Shown one piece after another: positions 34,746 to 46,900 of a stretch of 64,000 bases of DNA. A model generated the notes under the pieces. It searched no databases. It saw only the letters and a list, made by a program, of their open reading frames with translations, and was not told the DNA's origin. The stretch lies in assembly GCA_004352715.1 (NCBI GenBank), contig SCFE01000099.1, forward strand, positions 74,922 through 138,921, read 5' to 3'. This DNA is from Hofstenia miamia (taxonomy: Eukaryota > Xenacoelomorpha > Acoela). The number at the start of each line of letters is the position of its first letter. The stretch's first letter is position 1. The translations under genes were made by a program, and so were the position numbers.

Positions 34746-35299
34746 TGTTACTCACAACGAGACAGTCACAGCCAAGGCCTACCTCAAAATAATTCAGGAG
34801 AAAGTTTCCATGTTTATGCAGCTTCGCAGAGCATCTGTACTACAACAAGATGGTGCTCCTTGCCAAAGTGCCAAAGTTGTGAAACAGCGAATTGCATTAC
34901 AAGACTTTCGACAGCTTGAAAACTGTCCGGGAAACTCCACAGACCTCAATGTCAAAGAAAATTGCTGGCATAACATCAAAAACTGTCTGAGAAAGCGCCA
35001 ATGCACATCATTCGACGATCTGAAGGAGCAAAATAATGTGTTATGGTGTACAGAGATTACTGATGATTATTGTAGAAAGCTGGTTGAGTCAATGACAAAT
35101 CGCATTGCTGCGTGTTTGGCCAATAATGGCGGACATACAAAATATTAGTGATTTTTTCTGAAATATCTATTTACTTTCTACACGGTGTTATCATATTGTT
35201 TCTACATTGAGTTTTTTAGTGTAAAATACATTGCGTTTTTTAGTGTAAAATACAAAAATTTCTAAATTTGGAAAGTGTTCCCAAACTTTTGGCCGTACT
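34746..35299 (+). pseudogene. Tc1-family transposase, copy 3, catalytic C-terminal half and 3' terminal repeat
   Basis: Begins mid-protein just after the N join, with THNETVTAKAYLKIIQEKVS, and runs open to TAG after GGHTKY at 35148. It has VLQQDGAPC (second catalytic Asp) and TDLNVKENCW (catalytic Glu). By my count 35 residues lie between them, one more than in classical DD34E Tc1 elements. The 3' UTR contains a small tandem duplication (gttttttagtgtaaaatac twice). The element ends gtgttcccaaacttttggcc + gtact at TA. The N-terminal half is absent here because the sequence is joined to the palindrome. Confidence 0.8.
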
Positions 35300-35301
35300 T
35301 A

Positions 35302-35856
35302 ATATTTGTGTATATTGAAAAAATATCCTAATTAAGGGCTACTAACTATAGTTCAAGAATGGAATAGATGGCAGCAGACTCTTCATCAAACATCTTAAGC
35401 TTTTGCTAAATAGTCAACCAATTAAATAAATATATATCTTCAGTTTATTAGTTTCAACTGTTGTCTTCACTCTTCTTGTTTCTACCATCTACTAAGGCTG
35501 TTAATATGTTATCTTCGGTTCTTCTTATCAAATTTTCTTCGCTTTTAACAGCCCATGTCTACTGTCTCATTCAAATGATTACAACTCGAACTTACTCTTC
35601 GAATTTAGAAAACCTCATCCATACCTTCTATATGCAAGACCACTTCTCACCTACCAAAGCGCTATTGTGTTTGAAAATCTCGTATTTAAAATGCAATTTA
35701 CACGTGTTAAGCCATGGGTTATCTCATGGCAACATCGTTTTTGATTTTGATCAACAGTAACACAACTACTAACAATTGTAGATTTATTCTATAATGCTTT
35801 TGATTCCAATTCTCCCCGTATTTGTGTATACATAAAAATTAAAAGCCATTCTATAG
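35302..35856. repeat. Duplicated flank of the Tc1 copy, copy B
   Basis: Same sequence as 20508-21096 minus an internal block of about 30 bases present near 20850 in copy A and a few small changes. Continues beyond 35856 with unrelated DNA. Confidence 0.8.
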
Positions 35857-37089
35857 AATTTCTCATAATGATAATTCTTAAAAAGTTTGGTTTTTGGTGA
35901 TTTCTTTATCCAACAATTTGATTCACTTTTAAACAATCAAAGCCAGTGCTCTTTCCTCTCAATTTCCAAACTTTAGCTTTGCACCACAAGGCTCCGTTTA
36001 TTTTTAGAAGTGTGCACAACTTAGAACAGTTACTTTGTTTACTGAAAATTCTAAATTTTACAGAACAGGTCCAAATAAGTTTCTGAAATTCAAATATAGA
36101 TGCAAATCACTTAGCAGTTTAGAGAGCAGTAGCATTAATGGAGCTTAGCATTTTGAAGTGTGAAGTGCTACCAATTTAAGATCTAAAAGCCATTGGGGAC
36201 TCTCGCAAATTGCATAACTTAGGCATTCCATCTCAAGACCTCTGTGTTATCATACCATCTTACCTTTCTTGGAATAAATATGTTGCAATTCAAGTAAAAA
36301 TGGCCTGTTCTGTTTTATTTCTTTTGAAGAAGAATGTTCCATTTTGCTCGTCCTCAAATATTAAGCCTAATCTTGTAAGAAGTCTACCCTAGTAAAATGT
36401 TGGATTTTTTTTGCAAAAAGTTGACAAAACTGCTGCCAAAATTTCAGAACCCTTTGATGGACAATTTGGAAAAAGAGACATCTTTTGTTATATATTTGCA
36501 TAAATATACATCTTTTGGTACATATTTTGGCAAAATTTATATCAATTGATTTAAAATTCAGACAAAAAACAACTTTTGCTTTCTAACATTTTGAATATTG
36601 TTAACCAAATGGCTACAAACTCCAACAATGAGTTAACACTGAATACTAAATAGACATTTACTTATGCATTGAAATGGAATATTACATGTGATTTCGCTAC
36701 TATATATGATGACAATATATAGGTAAATATGACAAAAACCTAAATTAGCTTACCACTTAAAACAAACAAGTTTTTGAAATGATATTATTTTGAAACTGAA
36801 GAATTCACTTAGCTTAAAGCTTTTAAAACTCACTTGTTGTTGTACTTTAAGGACAAAAAATAATCATGAATAAATTATTTTCAATAATCATTCTAGTTGT
36901 ATGTTAAAATTTCTAGTTAAAGATTTTTCAATTGCGGTTTTAGAATTTTTGGGAAACATATATAAACTTCCAGAAATGCAAATACTAGTGCCGTTTAATT
37001 TGTACAAGAATGAGCGAAGACAGAATTTCTGCTTAATCGAGGACGAAGTTTTGTAATGGGATTTTACTGAGCGGCTAATGTCTAAAAGT
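35857..37089. other. No gene recognised
   Basis: AT-rich intergenic DNA with chance frames only. Confidence 0.45.
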
Positions 37090-37152
37090 CATGGATCTCT
37101 GCGATGTTTACATTTGTGTTATACACAAGTGCAAAAATCGCAGAGATCCATG
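37090..37152. repeat. 63-base perfect-stem hairpin
   Basis: CATGGATCTCTGCGAT (37090-37105) and its exact complement ATCGCAGAGATCCATG (37137-37152) flank an inner inverted pair, ttgtgt/acacaa. RNA from either strand would fold into a 16-bp stem plus an inner 6-bp stem. Function unknown. Confidence 0.7.
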
Positions 37153-37173
37153 TAAAAATGATAACACAAAACT

Positions 37174-37463
37174 ATATATATATATATATATATANNNNNN
37201 NNNNNNNNNNNNNNNNNNNNNNNNNNNNNNNNNNNNNNNNNNNNNNNNNNNNNNNNNNNNNNNNNNNNNNNNNNNNNNNNNNNNNNNNNNNNNNNNNNNN
37301 NNNNNNNNNNNNNNNNNNNNNNNNNNNNNNNNNNNNNNNNNNNNNNNNNNNNNNNNNNNNNNNNNNNNNNNNNNNNNNNNNNNNNNNNNNNNNNNNNNNN
37401 NNNNNNNNNNNNNNNNNNNNNNNNNNNNNNNNNNNNNNNNNNNNNNNNNNNNNNNNNNNNNNN

Positions 37464-37494
<31 letters not shown>
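37174..37494. repeat. (TA)n on both sides of a 269-N gap
   Basis: TA at 37174-37194, N at 37195-37463, TA again to 37494. The gap is probably inside a long microsatellite. Confidence 0.9.
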
Positions 37495-37496
<2 letters not shown>

Positions 37497-37574
37497 AAAT
37501 TCAACACAAATATATCATGCGATATTATTGAGTGATTCATCACATTAATAATCACTTAATAAACTATATTAATA

Positions 37575-37690
37575 AGTTTCTATTGAGCACAACACATAAC
37601 ATCCATTCACGATAAATATTTAGGTAAATCACAGCCACAACATGCACGAGTAAACAGAAGTTGAATTTGTAAATTACCGGCTTGCCTAAT
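37575..37690. repeat. Dispersed repeat, relative of 18225-18330
   Basis: Collinear short blocks with 18225-18330; see that entry. It begins just after the (TA)n tract. Confidence 0.4.
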
Positions 37691-39344
37691 TTACTCAATT
37701 TTTTTAGACTTGAATGCAATTGTAAAAACACGACGACAACATTATTTTTACTGTCGTCTGATACGAGGCAAGTTAATTCAATTTGGTGAAGCGAAAGTCC
37801 TACGGTGGTTGGAAAGTTAAACGAGATTGCAATTCTCAGAAAAAGTATCACCGATTTTGATTGGTGAGAAGTATGGACGTGCTTCACACAAAATTTCCTG
37901 AAAAAATTTCAATGATACATTTTAAAAAATGTTTGCAGGCAAATAAAAAGCTTCATAGAAGAGACAACTGTCTTATAGGATATGGCAACAAAAATTCCTA
38001 GTCGAACGAGTTAGAAACTACAGAGAAAATTTTCTTTCATATCAAATACCTTCAAAATTTCAAGAAACCCCATATTAAGAGCTGTTTTCCATCTAGTTTT
38101 CAAAATTTTGAATATTACTGAGTTATCAGCTCTCAGCTCGGACACAACGTTGCCTTAAAGCTGTGGAAGCGAGACTACATATATATTGATTAAACAACAG
38201 CATTGTAGATTACTATTTGGCAAACTGAGTTAATTCGTGCACCTTTTTCAATGACCTATGTAATTCAAAGCTAAACATAATGTGCTTCAATTTATATCAA
38301 TAATTTAAAAGAAATTTATGATTATTTTATCTCAATAAATCGCTACCACAGTACGCAGGAATTTCGGACGTTTGTAGGAGTGGAAGAGGGAGGGGACGCA
38401 ATAATTTTTTAAGTTTTTCAAAATAATTTTTTAATTAAATCAGTATCAAAAACATTCCACCATGCCCCTTGCTAGCATCACTAGTTCTTATTGAAGAAAA
38501 ATAAGTCTCAGAACAGTTTAAAAAAATTAGATGAGCTCAATGATGGTCGTTAATTGACTGCATGAATGACATTCAACATTACCTGATTAATTGATGGCCC
38601 TATTGAACAGAATTCATCACTAGTTGCAGGTCCCAATAAACAATGGGATATCCTTGATATGATTACCAATTAAGTTTCTTTTTGAACTCTGAAACACCTA
38701 TTAAATATAAATTTTACTCCAAAATCATAATTTTTCAAAATTTGCTTCAATTTTCTGTACAATACACAAATCATATTGCTAGATGTTTCTATGCGCATTC
38801 CACAGAAAATTTCAAATTATAAGTGTAACACGGAATTCTCAATCTCCTGGGTTAACTGCTTTTGTTTCTCATTTAGCCCTTTCATGCACCTATAATTTTC
38901 TCTAGTGCTGAAAATATTCATTGTTTGGGTATGAAAATATGTCAAAAACATTGCTGCAAATTTTGTTAAATGACGGAATATAGAATTGTTTTATTGAACC
39001 ACTCTTCAATAACATCAAAAAAATTCAACGCTATGCAAGGCTTCCTATGTCTACCAAAAAAATTGTAAAGATTTTTTAGAAAGTTTTAATGTTTATAAAA
39101 TATTTTTTCGAAGTATTTCACTTTGAAAAAATAATTTTAGTTTTATGTGATTAAAAAAAATTTCCATATATTCTTTGAAATGAAAAATGATAAGTCTTAC
39201 GTTTGAAATTGATCAAAAATACTATATAGCCACATAGAATATGTCATATGCCTTCTATGTGTAACTAGAAATTTTTGGTGAGAATGTTCTGCATAAAAAT
39301 TTTAAGGGGTTCTACGCTCTGTACGTTTCCCATAGTACAAAGCG
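37691..39344. other. No gene recognised
   Basis: AT-rich intergenic DNA. Confidence 0.45.
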
Positions 39345-39638
39345 TATATATATATNNNNNNNNNNNNNNNNNNNNNNNNNNNNNNNNNNNNNNNNNNNNN
39401 NNNNNNNNNNNNNNNNNNNNNNNNNNNNNNNNNNNNNNNNNNNNNNNNNNNNNNNNNNNNNNNNNNNNNNNNNNNNNNNNNNNNNNNNNNNNNNNNNNNN
39501 NNNNNNNNNNNNNNNNNNNNNNNNNNNNNNNNNNNNNNNNNNNNNNNNNNNNNNNNNNNNNNNNNNNNNNNNNNNNNNNNNNNNNNNNNNNNNNNNNNNN
39601 NNNNNNNNNNNNNNNNNNNNNNNNNNNNNNNNNNNNNN

Positions 39639-39669
<31 letters not shown>
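39345..39669. repeat. (TA)n on both sides of a 283-N gap
   Basis: TA at 39345-39355, N at 39356-39638, TA to 39669. Confidence 0.9.
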
Positions 39670-39673
<4 letters not shown>

Positions 39674-40597
39674 TTAATTTGAGCTATTTGTGTATCAAAT
39701 ATTAAGTCTATCTTGGTTTTTTCTGGGTCACGAATGCACAGAATGCAAGAAAACGGGACTCAGGAAAATTTAAATTACAGAAAAAACAGGACATATTTAG
39801 AAGCAGAAAAGTGAATTGTCAATAAAATTTGTAATATTACATTTCTTGGGAGGTGTGAGGATTTACGCCATCGTCCTCCAATATTCAGCGATTGGGGTAC
39901 AAAGCAATTGCATATGGAACAAACTCCAACACAATTTCGCAATATTTTTTCCTGTTAATCGTTCTTTCTGGAAGAATTTTCAAATACAGTCCCGAATATT
40001 ACAGTGAATTTTTCATTATTCTCACATAAATTTCTTCTCTGAATAATATTTTTCAAAATAACCGATGTTCTCAGAGTTGCTAAAGCAAATGCAGTGAGAA
40101 TCTGCTTTTCAAAATAACATCAAATTTATTTGTTTTAATAGTGTCATGAGACAAGAAATCCATTAGTTTAGTTTGGTTTTCTCCAAAAACCGATGCATGA
40201 AAGTGCTACATATCTGAATTACCAAATATCTGATTTGCCCTAATGTATACTATTATTAGTATAATCCCAATCTCATATGGCCATCACTTTGCAACAATGA
40301 TTCGGGATTTTAATGTACTCGTCGTGCATTGAAACAATGATTGAGTTGATATTTAGGGCTATAATTCAATGAAAATTGTTTGGAATGACTTACCCAATGC
40401 CAAAATGGAAATTTGACAACACGGCAGTTGTTGAATTTTTAACTATACTTTATCTTAATGGCCTCATGAGTTTATTTACTCTGAAAGGTTTTGGCAATGC
40501 TGTGAGATAAATTTATTTGCATTCTAATTAATATTTTCATTTGCAAACATTTCAACTTGTTTAGTTAAACATTTGCAATAAATCATAATCTAAGAAA
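39670..40597. other. Upstream region of the SLC5 gene
   Basis: No coding sequence recognised. Would contain the promoter, which cannot be picked out from the AT background. A 5' untranslated exon could lie here. Confidence 0.4.
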
Positions 40598-40963
40598 ATG
40601 GAGACTTATTCGTTGAAAATTACAGATTATACCATAATCATTGCATTTCTGCTATTTTATCTCGTAATTGGTTTATACTACGCATTGTCAGGTGGTAAGC
40701 AGAGAACCATTAAAGAATGGTCTATTGGTGATGGAGAAATTCATTGGTTTCCCGTTTCAATGTCCATTTTTGCAAGCTTTGTGTCTGGAATTTCAATGAT
40801 AGCACTGCCCGCGTTTGTCTACGCTAATGGGTATCTTTACGTATTTACTGTTTCTTCTTGCTTTGTTATCTTACCATTAACTGCTTGGGTTTTTGTGCCA
40901 TTTTACCGCAGCCTCAATACAATTTCCATGTTCACATACTTTGAGAAAAGGTTCAATAACAAG
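40598..40963 (+). CDS. SLC5 exon 1 (122 codons)
   Basis: ATG to AATAACAAG|gtaagt. Covers the first three membrane helices, ending FTYFEKRFNNK, the conserved 'EYLE.RF' loop of the family. Confidence 0.9.
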
Positions 40964-43900
40964 GTAAGTTAATGAATATTTTTCTTTTATGTAATTACTT
41001 AAATATATACGAGTAAGCTGTCAATTTCTCGCGTTTCATTATAATATTTCAACATCAAAATAAATTAAAACATAATGAGTTCCTGCTTAGGTCCATATAG
41101 CTAACTAGGAGTTATCTCAAAGCAGGTTTACAAATCTGACTAGTACTAGTGCAAGAACCAGCCAATGCGTTCAGGGAAATGCAAGCACATATCAACCAAA
41201 GAATTCTACCCAAACTCAACCTCAATTTTATCCAAATTTAAATAGTTATATTACACAGTTAATGACAATATTTTTTAGAAATTTTATGCAAAAGGTCCTT
41301 CTTTTGAATGCATTAAGCTTCAGTAGCAATATGAGACAGTATAAAATATGAACTATCAATCACAACTACTTAAAGTTATTTCAAATTTTTCAATCGAGGT
41401 GTGTCTTGAGGACCGTCTGACATTACACTTACTATTTGATTTCTGTATATATCATTGAGTTGACCTTTGGCAATAACAGTACAAAATAGAATTGCAACCG
41501 GGTATTATGATATTATGAAAGCTCAAACCATACGCTCAAGCAAAATTTTGTTCCATTTCTAGTACTTATACCTATCTTTTCGTAAAATTCTTTTGTAATA
41601 ATTTATGGGATTTTGTAATAGATTCTTTATTTTGTTGTTATTTATTACTTTTATACGAATGCCAATGAATTTGTTTATTTTCATAATATTTCAAAAAATT
41701 CTACATATTCTAAATGAGCTTATAGAATATTACTAAATCTAATCATATTATAGGCAAAGGAAGAGTTAAAAATAAATATTAAAGAGTAAATTGATATTTT
41801 CATTTTTTATCGAATTCGGCTAAGCATTTACACAAATTTAGAAATTTGCTGAGAAATCTTCAATGTATCAAAATTTACGTAACCGTAAAAAATTTGATAA
41901 AAATGTTTCTATTTAAACCGGGTCAGTCGATAAACTACACACCAGAATTCCAAATGTTATTGCCTTTACTAATCTTAATAAATAAAGCTAAGTAAATTGC
42001 ACAATCATCTTTTAAAAAACTCAATATTTAGGTGAAGATTATTACAATGGTTATTTTTATCATTAACATTTTGACTTACCTTGGAGTGGTTGTTTACATC
42101 CCAGCTTTGACTCTCAGTGTTATTACGGATGTCTCCTTTTCCCAAGCCATTATTGTCGTTGGAATCATTTGCTCTATCTACNTAATGAGTTCCTGCTTAG
42201 GTCCATATAGCTAACTAGGAGTTATCTCAAAGCAGGTTTACAAATCTGACTAGTACTAGTGCAAGAACCAGCCAATGCGTTCAGGGAAATGCAAGCACAT
42301 ATCAACCAAAGAATTCTACCCAAACTCAACCTCAATTTTATCCAAATTTAAATAGTTATATTACACAGTTAATGACAATATTTTTTAGAAATTTTATGCA
42401 AAAGGTCCTTCTTTTGAATGCATTAAGCTTCAGTAGCAATATGAGACAGTATAAAATATGAACTATCAATCACAACTACTTAAAGTTATTTCAAATTTTT
42501 CAATCGAGGTGTGTCTTGAGGACCGTCTGACATTACACTTACTATTTGATTTCTGTATATATCATTGAGTTGACCTTTGGCAATAACAGTACAAAATAGA
42601 ATTGCAACCGGGTATTATGATATTATGAAAGCTCAAACCATACGCTCAAGCAAAATTTTGTTCCATTTCTAGTACTTATACCTATCTTTTCGTAAAATTC
42701 TTTTGTAATAATTTATGGGATTTTGTAATAGATTCTTTATTTTGTTGTTATTTATTACTTTTATACGAATGCCAATGAATTTGTTTATTTTCATAATATT
42801 TCAAAAAATTCTACATATTCTAAATGAGCTTATAGAATATTACTAAATCTAATCATATTATAGGCAAAGGAAGAGTTAAAAATAAATATTAAAGAGTAAA
42901 TTGATATTTTCATTTTTTATCGAATTCGGCTAAGCATTTACACAAATTTAGAAATTTGCTGAGAAATCTTCAATGTATCAAAATTTACGTAACCGTAAAA
43001 AATTTGATAAAAATGTTTCTATTTAAACCGGGTCAGTCGATAAACTACACACCAGAATTCCAAATGTTATTGCCTTTACTAATCTTAATAAATAAAGCTA
43101 AGTAAATTGCACAATCATCTTTTAAAAAACTCAATATTTAGGTGAAGATTATTACAATGGTTATTTTTATCATTAACATTTTGACTTACCTTGGAGTGGT
43201 TGTTTACATCCCAGCTTTGACTCTCAGTGTTATTACGGATGTCTCCTTTTCCCAAGCCATTATTGTCGTTGGAATCATTTGCTCTATCTACACTGCTCTC
43301 GGTGGTATTAAAGCCGTTGTGCTCACTGATACGATCCAAGCACTGATTTTTATATTTGGAATTGTGTCACTTCCATTGGTATTTATAATTTTTATTATAA
43401 AGTTAATCTTTGTTGTAATGCGTATTCTATGTGTAGTTTTTCTCAAAATGATTTCATTATTCTTGATATTCCAACTAATGTAACTACTAACTGAAACATC
43501 TTCAATTAAGAATGCAATGACCGCCTAATACTATAGTTGGTTTGGAACGAATATTTTCCGATTCATATCAAATCCAATTCACACAAATTTACATAGATCG
43601 ATTCAAATTGAAAATAGGCCTCCAAAGCACAGCCATAATATTAAAAGAAATGGAATTCGCTAAACTATAATAGTCTCTTTCAAAATAGGGAATCGAGTTT
43701 TGCAGTTTCTGGCCTTACCCTAACAATACTAATTCTTAAATTGACCCGAAATCTTTAGGGACCGGATAATGTCCCACGTATAACATTTTGACAAGTGCAC
43801 AACAAAATGGTTATTTTATATGTACATTTTCATCAATTTTTTTCATCTACAATTACCATTGGATATCAATGCATCGATCGAGAAATGTCTAATTCCGAAT

Positions 43901-46900
43901 TCAAGGCATCCATGCATAAGGCTCGCATGACACTAACAATTTCACTATTGTACCGACACTATAATATTGAAAATTAAATTTGAAATCAACAAAGTTTCAT
44001 TAATTCTTTATGTATGGAATTTTTATAATAAGCAATTTGTCTGAATTTTAGATAGCTACTTGGGAAATTGGATTCAAGAATGTCATCAGAATTAATTCAG
44101 CCGCCCATATGTTTGACACATATTTTAGCTTTGCAGCCTATGACCAAAACTCAATATTTGCAATATTTGTTGGTGGATTTATTCTCTACTTTGGACTTGT
44201 AACCTCCAATCAAGTGCAATTCCAAAGATTTGTGAGTATTCACAGTGATCGAGGCGCCAAGAAAGCCGTCTACTTATCAAATTGTCTTTTCGCTGTTTAT
44301 TTAATCTTAGTTACTTATCTTGGACTGGTTGCTTATGCATATTTCGCAATTTGTGATCCAGTAGAAACGAAGCGCATTACAAGAAAAGATGCTGTCATTC
44401 CATTTCTTGCAATTCAATTGATGGGTAACATTTTATGCTAAAAATTAAGTACACTATTAATTTTTGAAAACATGTGCACTTTTTTCAACATAATTTCCGA
44501 GCAATTGCTCATTCCCAAAATTTCACAGTGATAGTTGGATTCATTTTTCGTATTATATGGGAAACCAATTTGAAAATAGCGATATACAGTATAATATCAA
44601 TGAAAATGTTGTTAATTTAATTTAGTTTGAAAATATTACAAAGCATAACGGCCTGTACATTTATTCCAAAAATATTTTTCTGTATACCACTACTTTTATA
44701 TTTAAAAGGAAAATCAGATTGCATGCAGGGATGTGGAAATTGTTGAGAAATAATTATGACTGTTTACCTTAAATCTCAAGGAGAAATCCTACAATGCTTG
44801 TGGTTAGGTAATTTTTTCTTGGAAAAATGTATTCGACCAAATCAGAGAATCTGTAAAAAATTTCATTGGCTAAGCTTTTTTCAGTCTATTTATTTTGAAA
44901 ATATCTAACAACAGCCTTTCTTGGGCATATATGATGACTGGTTACATACCTATTGCCATCCAGAAGTTGATTATCCCCAAACATTTGAAAGGGATGAGTC
45001 AATCTAATAGACATCAACTTGTACAGCGACCAGAAAGTACTGTCGGGGATATTATCAGAAGTTTCACTTTTGAAAACATCATTGCCCGCAAACCAAAGCC
45101 CGGAAGACCAAAGAAGTCCTTTAAAGCTTCCCAGTCAGCTCTTGTGCGCCTTTCAAAGCGAAATTCCATTAAGATTTCAGAAGAACTTCGCAATGAATGG
45201 TCACCTCGTAAGGCAAAACTGTGCGAAATATCCTGAAGAAGTGCTCAATTGGGACTTTTGTGGCACCCAGAAAGCCATTCTTAACCTTAAAACAAAGATT
45301 ACGCTCGGTGAGGTGGGTCAAGTTGATGAGAGAGAATTCATTTGAACATTAGTCTGTTACATTTTCAGATGAGTCGAGATTTGAGCTTACTCATCAAAAA
45401 GAATGTTGATAAAAAGGCCAACTGTGCAGAAGTTCAAATTCTTGTCTCAATTTACTCGGGGCCCATGAAGGGTGGTGGGAAGCCTGTCATGGTATGGGGT
45501 GCAATATGGAAGCATGGTCATTGCAAGATTGTTCTCATCACTGGTACTCTCCTAAGCTTGTAATATGCTCGGATTCTAGAAAGAAAACTCCATGTCATAC
45601 CTCAAAAGAAATAAAAACTTCTTCCACAATAATGGGGTTGCTATCCTTGCTGCCTGGCCTGGTCATTCTCCAGACCTTAACATTGAAAATATGTGGAAAG
45701 AAGTCAAATATCGGATTGGACAACATACTCTTCACACTGAAGACGAGCTGTGGAGCGCAATAAAGAAAGAATTCTATGCAATTTTCAACAGCTTTACTGT
45801 CAGATTTTTCGCTTCAATCCCTGATCGCCTTGAAGCTGTTATTCGCTCAAAGAGATGCCCTACAAAATATTAGAAAAGAAAATTTTGTTGCTAAGTACTT
45901 ATATTGTGTCCATTTTTAATTTACATCTCCTATTTTGAATTTTATTTTTTCTATTTGCTCACTTGTTAAATTTTTTTTAGATAGCCGAATACATTTTTCC
46001 AATACAAGTTTTCTAATTTTGATTAAAAATTAATAGCCAATTGTTTTCTACATATTTTATGGTATTAAATATGCAGATTTTCCCTTCTCAGTCAAAATAA
46101 CAATTAGTTATAATTTTAGGCACACTCTATCTAATGAATTATCATTATTTATTCAAAATAGCAAGGTGGTCGAATACATATTTCCAGTACTGTATAAGCA
46201 CTTGTAGTTATTCAATATTATTTCTTGTCTAAATGTGTCCAAAATTAGTATTACATTTAACTGCTGCTTAGATTTCATTGTTCTTACAAAGTTCAATGTG
46301 TCAGGCGGACAGAGCGAACAGATTAACATATCACCTGACCAAAGTAAATTCATTATTGTGAATAACTTAATTGCAACGCCTATTTTACTTTCATTTCTGT
46401 TAAAGCAAGGTTAAAATTGTCTAGGGAAAATTTAGGCCAATCCTGCAGAAAAAAATTGCATGAGGGCCGCAGAACATATTTATTAAAAAGTGGCCGTGAG
46501 GAGGCTTGTGGTTACACACTTAGGCCTCACACAACTCTGGTCTGAAGTACATTTATTGCAGTTATTGTGCAAACCTTTTTGAAACACTTAATATTTTAAG
46601 ACCTCTAGAGCAAAACAAGATCAATATAGTCAATTTTTATACATTACTAAGTTTTTAAATGGAAGCTGATTTTTTATGTATAGATCATCCATGAAAAGTT
46701 ATGAAAGTACATGAAGTCACTTTCTAAAGTTACTGTATTTGCTCAGTAAATTCAATCTTAAGAAGTTAGGTACACATTCTATGAAGTTGCAAAAATTACA
46801 AATACTGTATAATTTAGTATGTTAGTTCTATGGACTTAGATTCAAAACATAATTTTTGAGGTATACAATGAAAACTATTTCAAATGTAAGATCCCATTAT

